Assembly: GCA_964036665.1 (NCBI GenBank)
Contig: OZ038531.1
Location: 5,394,168 to 5,458,167, forward strand
DNA: 64,000 nucleotides
Reading direction: 5' to 3'
Source: Gordius sp. MW1
Taxonomy: Eukaryota; Nematomorpha; Gordioida; Gordea; Gordiidae
Shown here in pieces: positions 35,262 through 47,533 of this stretch (positions within the stretch are counted from its first letter, which is position 1; each line of letters begins with the position of its first letter). The translations under genes and the position numbers were made by a program. The notes beneath the pieces are model-generated. The model saw only the letters and a program-made list of their open reading frames with translations. It was not told the DNA's origin and did not search any database.

Positions 35262-35488
35262 CTTAGATTCAATAAAATGGGTTAAGCTTGGGAAGAGGAC
35301 ATGGGTAACATATTGGCTTTATAAATCATTTTTTACTAGTTGATAAAATAATGTAAAAAAAAGTTTTTAGTTTTTTTAGCCTAGTATATCGAGAGATGTA
35401 TTTAATCCTAATTCAAGCAACGCTCTACGTATGTTCGTGTAAAAAGTGTGCTTTGCAATTGTTGATTACTTAGCGTATATAATAAATT

Positions 35489-36496
35489 TTATGTCCAAAA
35501 TCTCAATTCCGCCAAATCATTAAATAGATTTGTACAATCTGTTTCATGTGTCTTACCATTTATATCATCTTGACCTCCGATATAATTTTTGTTCATAGGC
35601 TTGTAGGGGATTATAACGCGATACTCAATGTGACCCAAATCGTCGTCATCGTAGAGTGGGTCAAGGCTTGCCAAATTTATGGCTAATCGTAAAATAGTTT
35701 AGATAATAAGTTAGATGCTATACCTGGGAGTATTTTAAGGTTATCGCACATGATTTCGGGACAACAGGCGGGATATTGTTTAGATAGATCTTGAATTCCT
35801 ATCGCACATTTAGGACATATTTTGGGACATCTTGGTAACATTCAACAAAGTATTTATATTGAATAAAAACAGGGCTCTGTATTTTATGTCTATTAGGTAT
35901 CTATATGACAATGAAATTATTACGGGATTGGGTTGAAATTTCTTAGACATTTATTAAAACGCTATTATTTAAAATATGTTAAAATTTTATTAACGAAAAA
36001 ACGTTGAGTTGGGCAGACGTCAACTAAAACGCTTGAGTTATTGATTAAATTCAATTTTAGGGTTAAACATTAACATATATATATATCTCCATAAATATTT
36101 ATATTTATTTATTAAAATAATTCATACCCTAAGCATTTCATAGTAAGCCCGTCTTGAGAACATTTGCATATTTGACATTGATTTTCAGGATAAACAATAC
36201 TTCCGGGATTGCAGTCTACATATAAAAGTCTAAACTCATATTAATATATGTTTTACTTCCTTCCTGTGATATGTTATATGGTACACTCCTGGGGATTTTT
36301 GCATCTGTTGATTAAATAAATTTGCTTTTAACAGTAAGTAAAAAATTAGGTAAATACTTTTTGATGCCTGTTACAATTTAATACAATAACATTAAATTTA
36401 ATTTTATCTTTATTTTGAGAGATAAATCTTTTACAACTTACTAGCATATATGAGGGTCGCCACTGTGAATGCAATAAATGAAGCAATTGTTTTCAT
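35489..36496 (-). CDS. Secreted single-domain VWC-like protein, gene 1 of cluster (complete model)
   Basis: Exons are 36442-36496, 36128-36215 (88 nt), 35724-35830 and 35489-35682. Introns are 226, 297 and 41 nt, with phases 1, 2 and 1. The joined frame is open for 147 residues. Exon 1 is a signal peptide (MKTIASFIAFTVATLIYA). Exon 2 gives C-NPGSIVYPENQ-C-QI-C-K-C-SQDGLTMK-C, and exon 3 C-PKI-C-PK-C, then DLSKQYPACCPEIMC. Exon 4 is a tail with an acidic run DPLYDDDD. The spacing fits VWC/SVWC domains with an added C-x-C-like pair. It is extracellular by the signal peptide. An immune or stress role is inference from arthropod relatives. Confidence 0.78.
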
Positions 36497-36761
36497 GTTT
36501 TTTATAAAATCTTTTTTTCAAAATTAATAATATCTGAATTTAATACAACATTTTTTGACCTAATATCGCATACGCTCTTTTATGATTGAGTATTTGGCAA
36601 TACATTTAATGATAATTTTATGATGCATTGACTTATAGTTTATAAATAAATAGGGTAACGATGCTTGGTATTTTATGACCAAATGCTGGCACGATGTAAA
36701 AATAAAGTACTAATGACATTGGGTAAACCATTATATGACCTATATAAATTGAAAGTGATAG

Positions 36762-37043
36762 CATTCACTAGTAGAGGGACCATGGAAATTTTCATTGGAA
36801 AAATTCTTGTATCTTTATGAAGAAACTTTATTGGGGAAATTTGAATTTTTCTCAAACAAAAATTTTTTAATTAATCCGCATATAAAATTTAAAAATATTT
36901 TTAAATTTATTTTAAATGCGAAAGATGTCAAAATTCCTTGTGGGTATTATTATACACTAGATGAACCCGGCAAACGTTGTTTTGCCATTTACCCGGGTGT
37001 ATTAGCAGAATATATATCATCTTATAGAATTTCAATAGATTAA
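36762..37043 (+). other. Open frame of unknown nature, possible exon
   Basis: The frame runs without an ATG near its start and ends at 37043. It includes NAKDVKIPCGYYYTLDEPGK and RCFAIYPGVLAEY. Two cysteines and aromatic residues suggest it could be a coding exon, but no clear splice signal or relative was recognised. It faces the VWC gene 1 promoter. Confidence 0.25.
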
Positions 37044-37079
37044 AAATATATAAAATCTAATTGATAAGTGTTTATTATG

Positions 37080-37760
37080 CAAAATTTTTTTAACAAATAT
37101 TTAAAGAGGGTCTAAGGCCCAGGCCCACCCAAGAGAGAAAACCTGGCCCCATGCCCCCCCCCAAGGGAAAAATCTTTCCCTGGCCCTTCAAGCAATTTTT
37201 TTAAATTTTTGTAATTAAGAAACAATATCATAATTATAATTATTTGTTTCTGAATAATGTCCGAAGAATTGAGATATATCAACATTTATTGGCACTTTGA
37301 TAAAAGTATTTTCATTTTTCTCCTTATTTAACGCGCAAAAAAATGACAAAATTAGATTTTTTAATTTATTTAGCCACGCAGGAGGGGACACGACCGTCCA
37401 ATAATGATAATAATTGACGTGAAATATAAGCAAAAAAATGACTTTGATTTAATGTTTCGAGTCGTAAAAAGTTTCCATTTTCCGCAGCACATGCCTACAT
37501 TTATCATCACACTACAAACGATAGATGCGCAGTACGTCATGAGGTTGCGTTTGATTGACATTTTATTAAACGTCAAAACGTATAAAACAAACTCGAAAAC
37601 TACTGGACCGATTTGGCTCGAACAAATCTTAAAACACGCTCCGGAGTGTGGGGAACTAACTGTGAAATTTTGAGCCAAATAGGTCCGGTAATTTTCCAAA
37701 TTTGGTGGCGGCATATATATATATATACATATATACATAGTTTCATTTTTATATATAAGA
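37080..37760 (-). mobile_element. Helitron-like or related repeat debris
   Basis: 37536-37590 is the reverse complement of the segment at about 100-165 and 2795-2850 (GTCAATCAAACGCAACCTCA). The adjacent text AAAACTACTGGACCGATTTG and TGGTGGCGGCATATATATAT fits Helitron 5' style. 37125-37190 is a C-run terminus also seen near 49440-49500. The small frames here (37370-37768, 37404-37673) are not genes. Confidence 0.45.
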
Positions 37761-40622
37761 TTTATCACCTATCTAAGGTTTTTTTATCACTTTAAAATTA
37801 TATACATACACTTTTAAACATCTTGATCCATTTACACTTACATTTGGCTGTGCATTTGCTTGTTTTTGAATCTTTAATAAGACTAGTGTTGGAACGGAAC
37901 ATGCATGTTTGTACACTATATAAAACCAGAGCTGAGATCCTCATTTACTCTCTCAATTAATGTGTATAAAATATGACGTGTAGTTAAAATTTTTTTGAAA
38001 CCATCCGTAAATAGATCTAATATATTTAAATTCAAAATTGCACTTAAAATAGTAATGGGTATGCACAGTTACTTATACTAAATAATTTCAAATGTGCGCC
38101 ACAATCATATTTAAACTAGAAATTTTAATTTCCCCTACTTTGGTAGCTTATTTATATGTATGCATTTTCCCCTAAAATAGATATGTAAGGAATGGCTAAT
38201 ACCATAATAAAAATCTTCATCTAAGTCAGTTTTGATAGATATCTAACTTCATACTTTTGAAAAAGGGCTGAGTAGTTTTAATATATATATGTATATAAGG
38301 AATAAACATTTTGTCATACTTAATTGATCTTTAATTATTGTTTGTGCCTATTATTTTAAGGTTATTAAACATCATTCATATTTATAAACCTTAATTTGCA
38401 AACTTTATGTAAAGATAAGTGCTCATTTTTCCTAGAAGTCAAAGCATTATAAGTTTTGACACATTAAGTTAAATGATTAATAAATGTACTGATTAATTTA
38501 AATTATATAAATGTTATAAGCTTATTGAAAATTACTAACATTTTTAAATTAAAATTTAAAGATTTAACTTATATCATTCACCTACAAGATTTATTAAGCT
38601 TGTTTTATTCATATATAAGTGCTTAATTTAAAGATTTATCCCTAAACACTTGTGTGCGTGATATCTCCATATTCTTTTTTTTTAAATTTCCCAAAATTCC
38701 AGTATTTTTCCCAAACATACCGTTATTTTCCGAGGCGGGATGATAGTTTGTGCTAGATTATGGCTCGTTGTTTGAACTATGAACTAACCAAATATTTTAT
38801 TAAACTTCCTTTGCCTTTCCTTCTCCCTCTACAAATTTTATCAATCCAACCCCACCGATTTTATACAAATATTTATATAAATCAAATTTCACAAGTTCTT
38901 CACTAAAAATGTTTTCAAAGTGAATACATTTTATACATTTTGGAACCAATTATACGTGTTTAAAAGAAATGTTTAAAGTAAATAGCTGATTAAATTTAAA
39001 CTATATCACTTTGTTTTTACATAATATGCTTGGCAAATCAAGGATTATATCACAAATCATTGTAAGACCGGTGTCATTCTATGGAAAAAACATGGGCATT
39101 AAACACCACGGAAGGATAGCTATTACAAGCCTCAGAGATGAGAATAATATGGTCGAGCTTGGGGTATACTAAGCTCGACCATTTGACGAATGACTTTCTC
39201 ATGACAAAAATGGGTATTCTACCTATGGCGAACATGATTTACGAAAATCGGCTAAGAGATAATTTAACATACTTGATTCAAAATGTTTAAATAAATTTTT
39301 AAAACGAAAAATTAAAATATAAGGGGCATATACTATTTATACGTTAACTCTTTACTTGATTATTAACATTATCAAAAATCAGTTTCCTGCCGCCACCAGC
39401 CCCAATCCGGATTAGGGGCCATTTCTACCCATATCTGTTTTTGAACATTCTTCACTGACATTTTTGAATAATTGACTTATGATTTTAAGTCGGTTTTAGC
39501 ATCACACCTCCCATTATATGTTATGTTTAAAAGTTGATAGCATATTAATTAAATTAGAGGAAGCATTTTATCATATGTGAAATATCTGTTTATCGATATG
39601 GGGTAGGAAAAACCACTTAAAAAGCTTATAATTTATAAGATCGAGGAAAGATGCGAATGAACATTTATGTGATCTGTCTAGAATTACTTAACATTTATTC
39701 AATTGGTCTTACACGCGTTGGCCAATATGTCAGGTATTTTTGCATTGCAAAAATCAAAGTCATATCAATTAAAGGCATGGACTGTGATTAGTTCCATTAA
39801 AACCGTGATTATATTAAATTGTATCTCTTTTATGCTCACGAGAATAAAATTTTGTGTAAATATAATACGTTTAAATTAAATTTCTAACAACTCTTTTATA
39901 AAATTACTTAGCTACCACGATTAACAGATTTAAAAAAGGTATTTGTTTTTTTTATAAAAAATTTTCTATGTCGGCAAGTTTAATATAACAACTCAAGCAT
40001 GTGCTTATAAAAAGGTGGCTTATATCGCGAATTATGTTGTTATTTACACTAAGGAATAAAAATCGCCTAAAATAATTATAGGATCCTCTTTGATCCTGCA
40101 ATTGTTATTAGTAAATAATTACACCAAATCGTTAAAAATTTTAATAAAAATCTAGCAATATTTAAGGTAAAGTTATATAATAACTCCGATTTTAATACTA
40201 TTTTATTCATTCATAGTATAAACATTTATCAGAGCTGCAACACTAATTTGAGTCTAAAATTAATAAATAAAAAACATATAAGGCTTTTTGAAGTTGTATC
40301 TTGGCTTACACATACACTGGAGTCAGATTTAGATTTATATCCAAAAACAAACATATAATGCGTTAAACTTTGTTCATAGAGCTCTTGGTATATTTGACAC
40401 ATATTTGATCAGATCGATAGATATGACATTTAAAATGTCATTTTCTTACAAAATAATAGTGTTGAGTTAAAAAAACAATGTTGTCGGAATAAATTTATGA
40501 TTTTAAAACATGGTTTACGGACATTTTTTGTTAGAACAGCTATTGATAAAGGATAATATCATTTTATAAAACGTGCAAAATAATATCATAATCAACAAAG
40601 TTAGATTTAAGAATTTGTTATT
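37761..40622. other. Intergenic; RTE fragment inside
   Basis: No gene was recognised apart from an RTE fragment at 39059-39270. 38740-38870 shares a TATCAATCCAA...CCGATTTTATACAA segment with 31110-31150. Confidence 0.45.
39059..39270 (+). mobile_element. RTE reverse transcriptase 3' fragment
   Basis: The text (GGGTATACTAAGCTCGACCA, then GACGAATGACT) matches 21510-21555 of RTE copy C. A frame reads ENNMVELGVY where RTE proteins have an EMRMLRW-type block. Confidence 0.7.
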
Positions 40623-42125
40623 TTAAAAATCAAAGTGAAATATTTTATTGAAGAGGCTGCTAGTTATTTTGCGCATCTCGGGTATCAATAAGGTCATCAA
40701 GCAGGGTGTTAGGGCCGCGTTAAAAAATTCCAAAAAATTGATGTAGGGCAAGGAATTTGCAAATCCATGCGAATTAGCAATCTTCTCCTCGGACATAATG
40801 TAGAAATGTTGTTTCTGAAACTTAGGGTACAACAATGTCATGATGGGGAGCGGGAATAAGCATAAAAATTTAAAGACGGTCGACCAGACTTGAACCTTGA
40901 GAAGCGTTATTTCATTTTCGGGTGTTACTATGATGGTATAGGAGGCCCGTTGTTTGTGAGAATTGCGGTTAGTGGTCGTAAAAATTTTGAGCAATGATAT
41001 AGGTGCAACAATGTAATTAAGTAAACTAAATTTATTTTCTCTGCTTTGTTCATTTGAATTTAAATTTCTATGGGCTCCTTCCTCGTTAGAGCTCGGAATG
41101 CGTCCTTTGGTGTTGTTTAATGATTTAATTAAGATACCATAAAACAAGTCATTACTTTGGTTACCAGTTTCTGCCTTGGCTAAGTCAGCCTTTCTGGACT
41201 GTTCTATTTTCCCTCTTCGTAGACACAGAAATATCATATTGCACGCAGTCATTACAAGAGCTACCAAATAAGCTAGTATCACAGTGGTGTTCTCGAGGAT
41301 ATAGGATTTTCTGTATAAACTGTGACTATTGTTTTCTCTAAAGTACAAAGTCCTAGCCAATCGAGTTTCTGCAAGCATATATTTTTAATATAACCATTAA
41401 CTTAAATAAAATATTCAAAAAATTTTATTAATCATATTTAGACCAGATGTATTACCCTCGTGATCAAAATTGTAATGGCTTGTAGAGAGCGTTCCGTTAG
41501 AAAATTGTCGATAAATCCCGAATATAAGTTCGTTAACATCCGGCAAAATCGAATTATTTGGTAGGGGAACAAAACGAAAGGATTTAATTTTACTTGGATT
41601 AATATTTTTTGGTGGATCGGGGTACCAACTCATGTAAGTAACCTTGTACCAAGATATTCGCGGCATGGATAACAAGAGTCCTAAGGCCAGACACATTAGA
41701 GCTGAAAATTTAACGAATTCAATGTTACGAAGCAATGTGAATTTGTTACGCCGGACAACGCTTATGTAACGTTCTGCTGCGAAAACCGGTAATAAGAAAG
41801 CTCCTGTTTTGTACCAAGTGGCTCGAATGACCGGATGAAAATAGGACATGTAAACCAGCCAATAGATGCTATTTGAAAATGGAAGAGAATATGCTTTGCC
41901 GAAATTGTATAGCCAAGGCCATATAAATGATGACACGTTGATAGCTAAATCCACAATGTTGATAAACCTGATGTAGCCCATACCCGTAGGGTATATTTCC
42001 TCCAAATAAGGCGTGTAAATTATGAGATAAGCATTGAAAACGATACCAGGAAAAGATATTATGGGTGTCATGTAGAGGTAAGATACTCTTTCGGCTTCAT
42101 TATCCAGCCCTCCTATATATGACAT
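40623..42125 (-). CDS. Divergent rhodopsin-family GPCR (FMRFamide-receptor-like), two exons
   Basis: Exon 1 is 41456-42125 and exon 2 is 40623-41368. The intron is 87 nt (donor GTAATA, acceptor TTGCAG), phase 1, giving 471 residues in frame. The start ATG at 42125 follows an in-frame TAA 33 bases upstream. Seven hydrophobic segments are visible. TM3 ends AERYISVV, the E/DRY position, and TM4 is CLALGLLLSMPRISW. Loop 3 is long and basic, and TM6 contains LCLFPLPIMTLL. TM7 reads FFNAALTPCLMTLLIPE, where the usual NPxxY is not conserved. No cysteine is seen at the top of TM3. It is probably a peptide receptor at the plasma membrane; the ligand is unknown. Confidence 0.75.
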
Positions 42126-42790
42126 TATTTGATATTTTAGATTTACCGGCAGCGGTTATAAAATCATACGGTTTGCCTAAAAAGTTTTGCTATTTTTATT
42201 AAATTAACAAATAGTGATATTTGTAGCAAACGTGGGATATCTAATTAAGAACCGATAATAGAAGTTTAATGATGATAAATTAAGATGAATCGTATCTAGT
42301 CCTCACTACCAAGGACGTGAGATGGTATTAAAAATTATTAAAGCTTGTTAATAATAGGAGGAGTCAAGAGAAAAGGATATTGGAATTTGATAAGTATCAT
42401 AGGCGTTACAAGTTAATAATTTACTAAAGTTGTTCCTTTTTTTTAAAAACAATTTTTTTATAAAATCAATTGAAACTTTTAATTATTGTTTAGACGTTAT
42501 AATCCTGATAGACAAGTATAATGGAATATTGAAAATTTCAAATAAATATTAACAATGAATGATCACAAAAAATAATTATGTCGAGGACAGCGAGAAGCTG
42601 CTGTGTCGCAAATTAAATATCGATATCTTCATTGTTAAAACGGTACAATATTCAGACTTATGGGTAAAAATTTTTCTTTATTCTTAAACCTAAATATATT
42701 AATTGCAATTGAAAAAGTAAGTAACTCAAGTTGGCCCAGGGGCATAAGCTGATTTGCAATATACGGGAGGAGTTGAACAATTGTTTTTAA
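42126..42790. other. Intergenic
   Basis: Upstream region of the receptor gene. No repeat or exon was recognised. Confidence 0.45.
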
Positions 42791-45762
42791 TCTATATATA
42801 TAAAAATCTAAGTCCCGTTTTTTTGTGCGCTAATAACTTTTGAAGTTCTCCGATTGCCACCAAATTTGGCCAGATTATTGCCTTAGCATTCTAGATGGTT
42901 TATAGATGCTTTTTATTAACCTGCGACAGCGGGAACCATGTTTTTTGGTAGTCTATACCGCCATCTAGCGGATTATTTATACTAGGTTTTTTATACTTAT
43001 TTATCGTTATGGTGTTACTAATTACTTTAAACTTTTTTCCACGATTGCTTTGTCATTTGTATCTCAATTTTTTACTCAACTACGCCCGTTTTTTTTACAA
43101 TATATAAAGCTGTAACAAATAAATATTCTGATACATTAAAACATCACCATTTTCTTAAATAAATATAACGCGCGCTTTTAGAAACATTCCCACGTTTCGT
43201 GCTTTTTTGCTATTATTATGAAGTGCGGTTATAAAGTACAAAAAGATTACTTTAACGGGTAAGTTGATAAATGCAGACAACGGTTAACCGACAAACTTGA
43301 AATGCAGTTATATGATTATTCATACAAAATAATGCTTCGAGAGCACGAAGAATCATATTTAAAATGCCGCCAATTATTGTCAAAATTCAATCGGAACGTC
43401 TGCTCTACATTAGTTAGATTACGGGCAGTGATGGGCATCCTTTATAAAAAATAAGATCAACAGAGGATGGTGGTAGCGTGGCAACCATTTAACTGCGGAA
43501 CGCATAAGTCTAGGTAGATAACCCTTGGGTTTATGCCCCCCCCCCCTTAAATGACAAAAAAAATTCAAAACAAAAACCCTAAAAAATTCAAAAAAGTTTT
43601 ATTTTGCCCCCCCCCCCTTATCCTTATTGACTTAAAACATTTTCGCCCCCCTTTACAATAAGATTTTGCTTGCTGTTAATAAAGGTTAGGAGAAGTTTTC
43701 TTCTTAGATGCTTTAGGAGGAACTGGTAAAACTTTCCTACTGACTTTGCTCTGGCAACTATTCGTTCCCAAATTAATATAGCCGTGGTTCTAGCGTCTTC
43801 CGGAAGGCTGTCACATAATTACCCGGTAGAAAAACTGCTCATTCAGCTTAAAATTGTCTTTAAACGCTTATTATTGTAAAACTCTAATGTGCAACATTTC
43901 CAGATCATATGGAATGGGTTTAGTATTACAGAAGTGCAAACTCATCGTTTGGGATGAACGCACAATGGCTTATGAAAAACCGCTCTAAGTTCTAATCGGT
44001 AATCGCAAGATTTACAAAGAACCATCAAACCTATTGGTAACGCAAGGTTATTGCTTGCAGGAGATTTCAGGCAAACTTTACCGGTTCTCTTACGATCCCG
44101 GATTAAATTAATGCTTGCCTAAAATATTTTATTTTGTTGCCTTATGATGTCAAAACATTAAATCTAACTACTAATATGCGTGTAGTATTTCACAATCATC
44201 ATGCATGTGAGATATTCCCCTATTAATTGCTAGAATTTGGGAAGGGAACAGTGCACGTTGATATATGCTCAGGACGGGTATCTTTTCCTACCAACATTTG
44301 CAATTTTGTTCCATCTAAACTGCTTGGTTGATAAAGTGTTTCCAAATATTAACGCCCATTATCATGATCGACTTTGGCTCCGCCAACGGGCTATTCTCGC
44401 CCCCAAGAATAATGACGTCCACGAGTTTAACAATCTCATTCTGTCTAACATTCAAGACAATCCTATTACTTACAAGTCGGTTGACACTGCTGTCAATTTA
44501 TTGATGACGCAAATTATGCAATCGAATCTTTCAATTCAAATGATCTGGCAGGGATGCCACCTCACATTCTACATTCGAAAATCGGGGTACCAAGTATCGC
44601 GATGTGCAATTTCAGTCAGCTAAAATTTTTCAATGGTTTACGTCTCGCTGTTAAACGCTTGATGTGCAACGTTAAAGAAGCCACGATTTTGACTGAACAT
44701 GTGTATTTTTAAATTTTATAACTCCATAACAGGTATAGCTGTATATATCTTCATTTTAGCCTATCTGCTAATACCAATATGTTTCTTCCAACCAACCATA
44801 TCAATCTCCCAGTTTTATTCTTATTCAAACTTATTTTTAGGTAAATTTAAGCATAGTTTTCTTTCGGCCGTCCGAAGCCAGGCCCGAACCTGGCTCGACT
44901 GGTCGGGCATATCTTAACATCTCTCAGGTAAAGTTAAAACCGTATATGTGCAATCAAAATATTAATATACCCATGGGCGTAGCCAGAGGGAGGCAGGGAG
45001 GGGTGGCTGCCCCCCATCCAAATCAATTTTTTTTAAATTTATTAAAATTATAGTTAACATTTCAAAAAATTATCATTTTACTTCTGCCTAAATCATTATT
45101 GCCCCCCTCTAAATCCAATGCTGGCTACCCTTATAAATATACCATAAGTCCCTTTTTACTTAGAAACACTTGCAGGTCTAAACTTATTATATCAATTTTT
45201 TTTACTTTATACTTTTTAAGTCATTATCTTTATACTGGTTTTTATTATAATCATACCTCACCTATAACACCCTCATCTGATCAATGTTTTACTAGGTATA
45301 ACGATATAACTATCTTTCTATTTTTTTTTCTCATTCATAAATATTTCGCTTCCATTATACTCGCGGAAATTTGTATAATTTCTAATTATTTCTCATTCCA
45401 GCCAAATATTATAAAAGCCTTCATTTAACCAAATTTAAAGGAGATCTTTTAATATCTCTTCATTTTGATACTATAGATTTTAGGCTATGACAATACACTA
45501 TTATAAACGCTGTACTAAACTATTTTCTATACATTGTCGAACATTATAACTAACTTTTATACATCAGTGCAGTGGTTTATAAATTTTTGTTACCCAACTA
45601 TGCATATTATCGTTAACATCGCACTTTTCAATCTATAAAATTAACAAATACCTTATAAGTATATAAGTATGCCTTTTCCTATATTTTTTTATATCATAAA
45701 CGTTACACCCATTTAGCTAATTAAGGACTAAGCCAAAGCAACGCTTGGCCGGGCACAGCTAG
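42791..45762 (+). mobile_element. Helitron, degraded, both ends present
   Basis: The 5' end TCTATATATATAAAAATCTA follows an A, and the 3' end GGCCGGGCACAGCTAG precedes a T, the usual A/T insertion. A hairpin GCCAAAGC-AAC-GCTTGGC sits 12 bases before the CTAG end. Helicase remnants lie inside. Foreign inserts with C runs are seen at 43530-43660 and 44970-45110. Confidence 0.88.
43690..44720 (+). pseudogene. Helitron helicase remnant
   Basis: Pieces in several frames follow PIF1-like Helitron helicase order: DALGGTGKTFLL (Walker A), WDERTMAYEKPL, LAGDFRQTLPVL, LTTNMRV. The longest open piece (44237-44623) has DRLWLRQRAILAPKNNDVHE and TYKSVDTA. NGLRLAVKRLMCNVKEATIL comes near the end. Many frameshifts are present. 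The Rep part is missing or unrecognisable. Confidence 0.85.
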
Positions 45763-46315
45763 TATTATATAAATTTTGAAAGTAGAAAAACCACATCACA
45801 CAATATAAGATTCTATAAACATAGGTATCATCATCTTTGACAAGTTTTCCAATTTAGAAACCTTAAAATCGTTCTCTGCTTACCCCATTTAAACTACCGC
45901 CTTCGTGAGTTTTATTACTTCCAGTGTCCAAAAAATATTAATTATATTAAATAATCCGGGTTGGGGCTTTGACGATCCTTTTATACAAAAATATATATAA
46001 TGTATGTTTTTTAATTCTTACTTTGTAGATACAATTGTAAATTATTATCATTGTGTTTTCAGACTACGTTGGTATCTTTATTAATAACATTGGAAATTAA
46101 ATCTACTACCCTTTTCATCGTTAATTTGAATGGAAAATATAAGACGTTTCTGCAAAAATTTATTTAAAAAAAATCAGGTGTTTTTTAGATTTATCACATG
46201 CAATTAGTTTATATATATTATTGTAATGTACCTTGGGGATACAAGGAGTTGAAACTTATGCTGTATTTGCGAAAATAAGCTAAAATAATTATAAGCGTAG
46301 TTATTGTGTTATGAG
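45763..46315. other. Intergenic
   Basis: No exon or repeat was recognised between the Helitron and the next element. Confidence 0.45.
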
Positions 46316-47085
46316 TAGAGTTGTTAAGTACCTAGTTACATGTAACGAGTTCTTGGAACTAGTTTCTTTTCTTCGGAAGAGTAACTGTAATCAGTTACGT
46401 TTACTTCAGAGGAACTGTAACTGTAGTTAGTTACATTAATTTCGTAACTATTGACCTAAAGTTACAGTTACTTTTTATAAAATCTAAAAATCATTAATTG
46501 ATTAAATTTAATGATATAGTTACGCGTCTAGTTCGTGGATTAAATTTAAATACTATTTGAATAGATAAACCATCCTATTGGAAAAATTATTACAAGTATT
46601 ATCATTTTCATAAATATGAATTAACTGAATATATATATTAAAAAATTAATTTTGAAACTGCCAAATTTATATCTAAATTTTGATTATTAAGCCATTTGAT
46701 ATTTTAATCTTAAAAAATATATGATTTTTCTTAAATTGAAAAAACTTTTTATTAAATTCAATGAACCCCTAACCGCCCCTTGAGCCTAAGTAGTGTTGTT
46801 AAACTAATTTTTAGTGAAAAGTGGGCAATCTAGACGACAATATAGAATATAACGTTTTATTGAAATTGAATCACCATATATTACCTTGTGATTTTTATTC
46901 TAATATGTGAATAAAGTATAATAACGATTATACCCGGGTATTAATGTAACTAGTCCATGAGGTAAGTAATTGGAACTGTATTTAGTTACTTTTGATAAAT
47001 AAAATGTAACTGTAGCTGTAATTGGTTACATTTTTTTGATAGTAACTGTAACTTAACTAGTTACTATGGAATAGTGACAGCTCTC
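46316..47085. mobile_element. Non-autonomous hAT-like element
   Basis: A 770-bp element with an 8-bp target duplication GTTATGAG (46308-46315 and 47086-47093). The ends TAGAGTTGTTAAG and the complement of GAGAGCTGTCA are imperfect inverted repeats. Internally it is rich in AGTTAC/GTAACT motifs at both ends. No transposase is present. Confidence 0.85.
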
Positions 47086-47326
47086 GTTATGAGATTAGGC
47101 TGAAACCAAAAATTTAGAAAATTGCGTGGGTAGGGACTATTCTGTTAACTTAAATAACTAAAACAACTTTAAAAAAACATAGATTAAAGGATCTTAATTA
47201 TGGAATAGACTTGACAAGAGTTTTTTAAATAAAAAAAGTGTTAAAGTTTAATTATGTATTAATAAACGTAATTTTTGAGCATATAACTTTATAAAATAAA
47301 ACAATTTCGGAAATCATAGAAAAGCG

Positions 47327-47533
47327 ATGAGCGAAATAGATGATAAATTAGCTTCATTTATCAAAATTGGCAAAACATGTCAAGGTTTGGTACAGGGTAT
47401 CCACTATAATTATGGGACCTTCAAAATCCTTAATGGATTTTTACTTGTTAAAAGTAATTTAGACCAACGATTTTTATTTATCTTATACTCACACTCACAA
47501 ATGCAAGGTCAAGTTAATATAGTGCCATATTAA
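47327..47533 (+). other. Short open frame, possible exon of a small secreted-protein gene
   Basis: 68 codons from ATG 47327, preceded by an ATAG acceptor-like site. The start MSEIDDKLASFIKI faintly resembles the mature N-terminus of the 50688-52614 protein (DEYVDDLASKSQMI). Too short and unsupported for a firm gene call. Confidence 0.25.

Noticed and set aside
37370-37795. Overlapping frames on both strands with VLTFNKMSIKRNLMT text
   Set aside because: The text is a dispersed repeat also found at 2661-2882; not a gene.
44699-45428. Hydrophobic frames after the Helitron helicase
   Set aside because: AT-rich noncoding sequence gives Ile/Phe/Tyr-rich frames; no motif.
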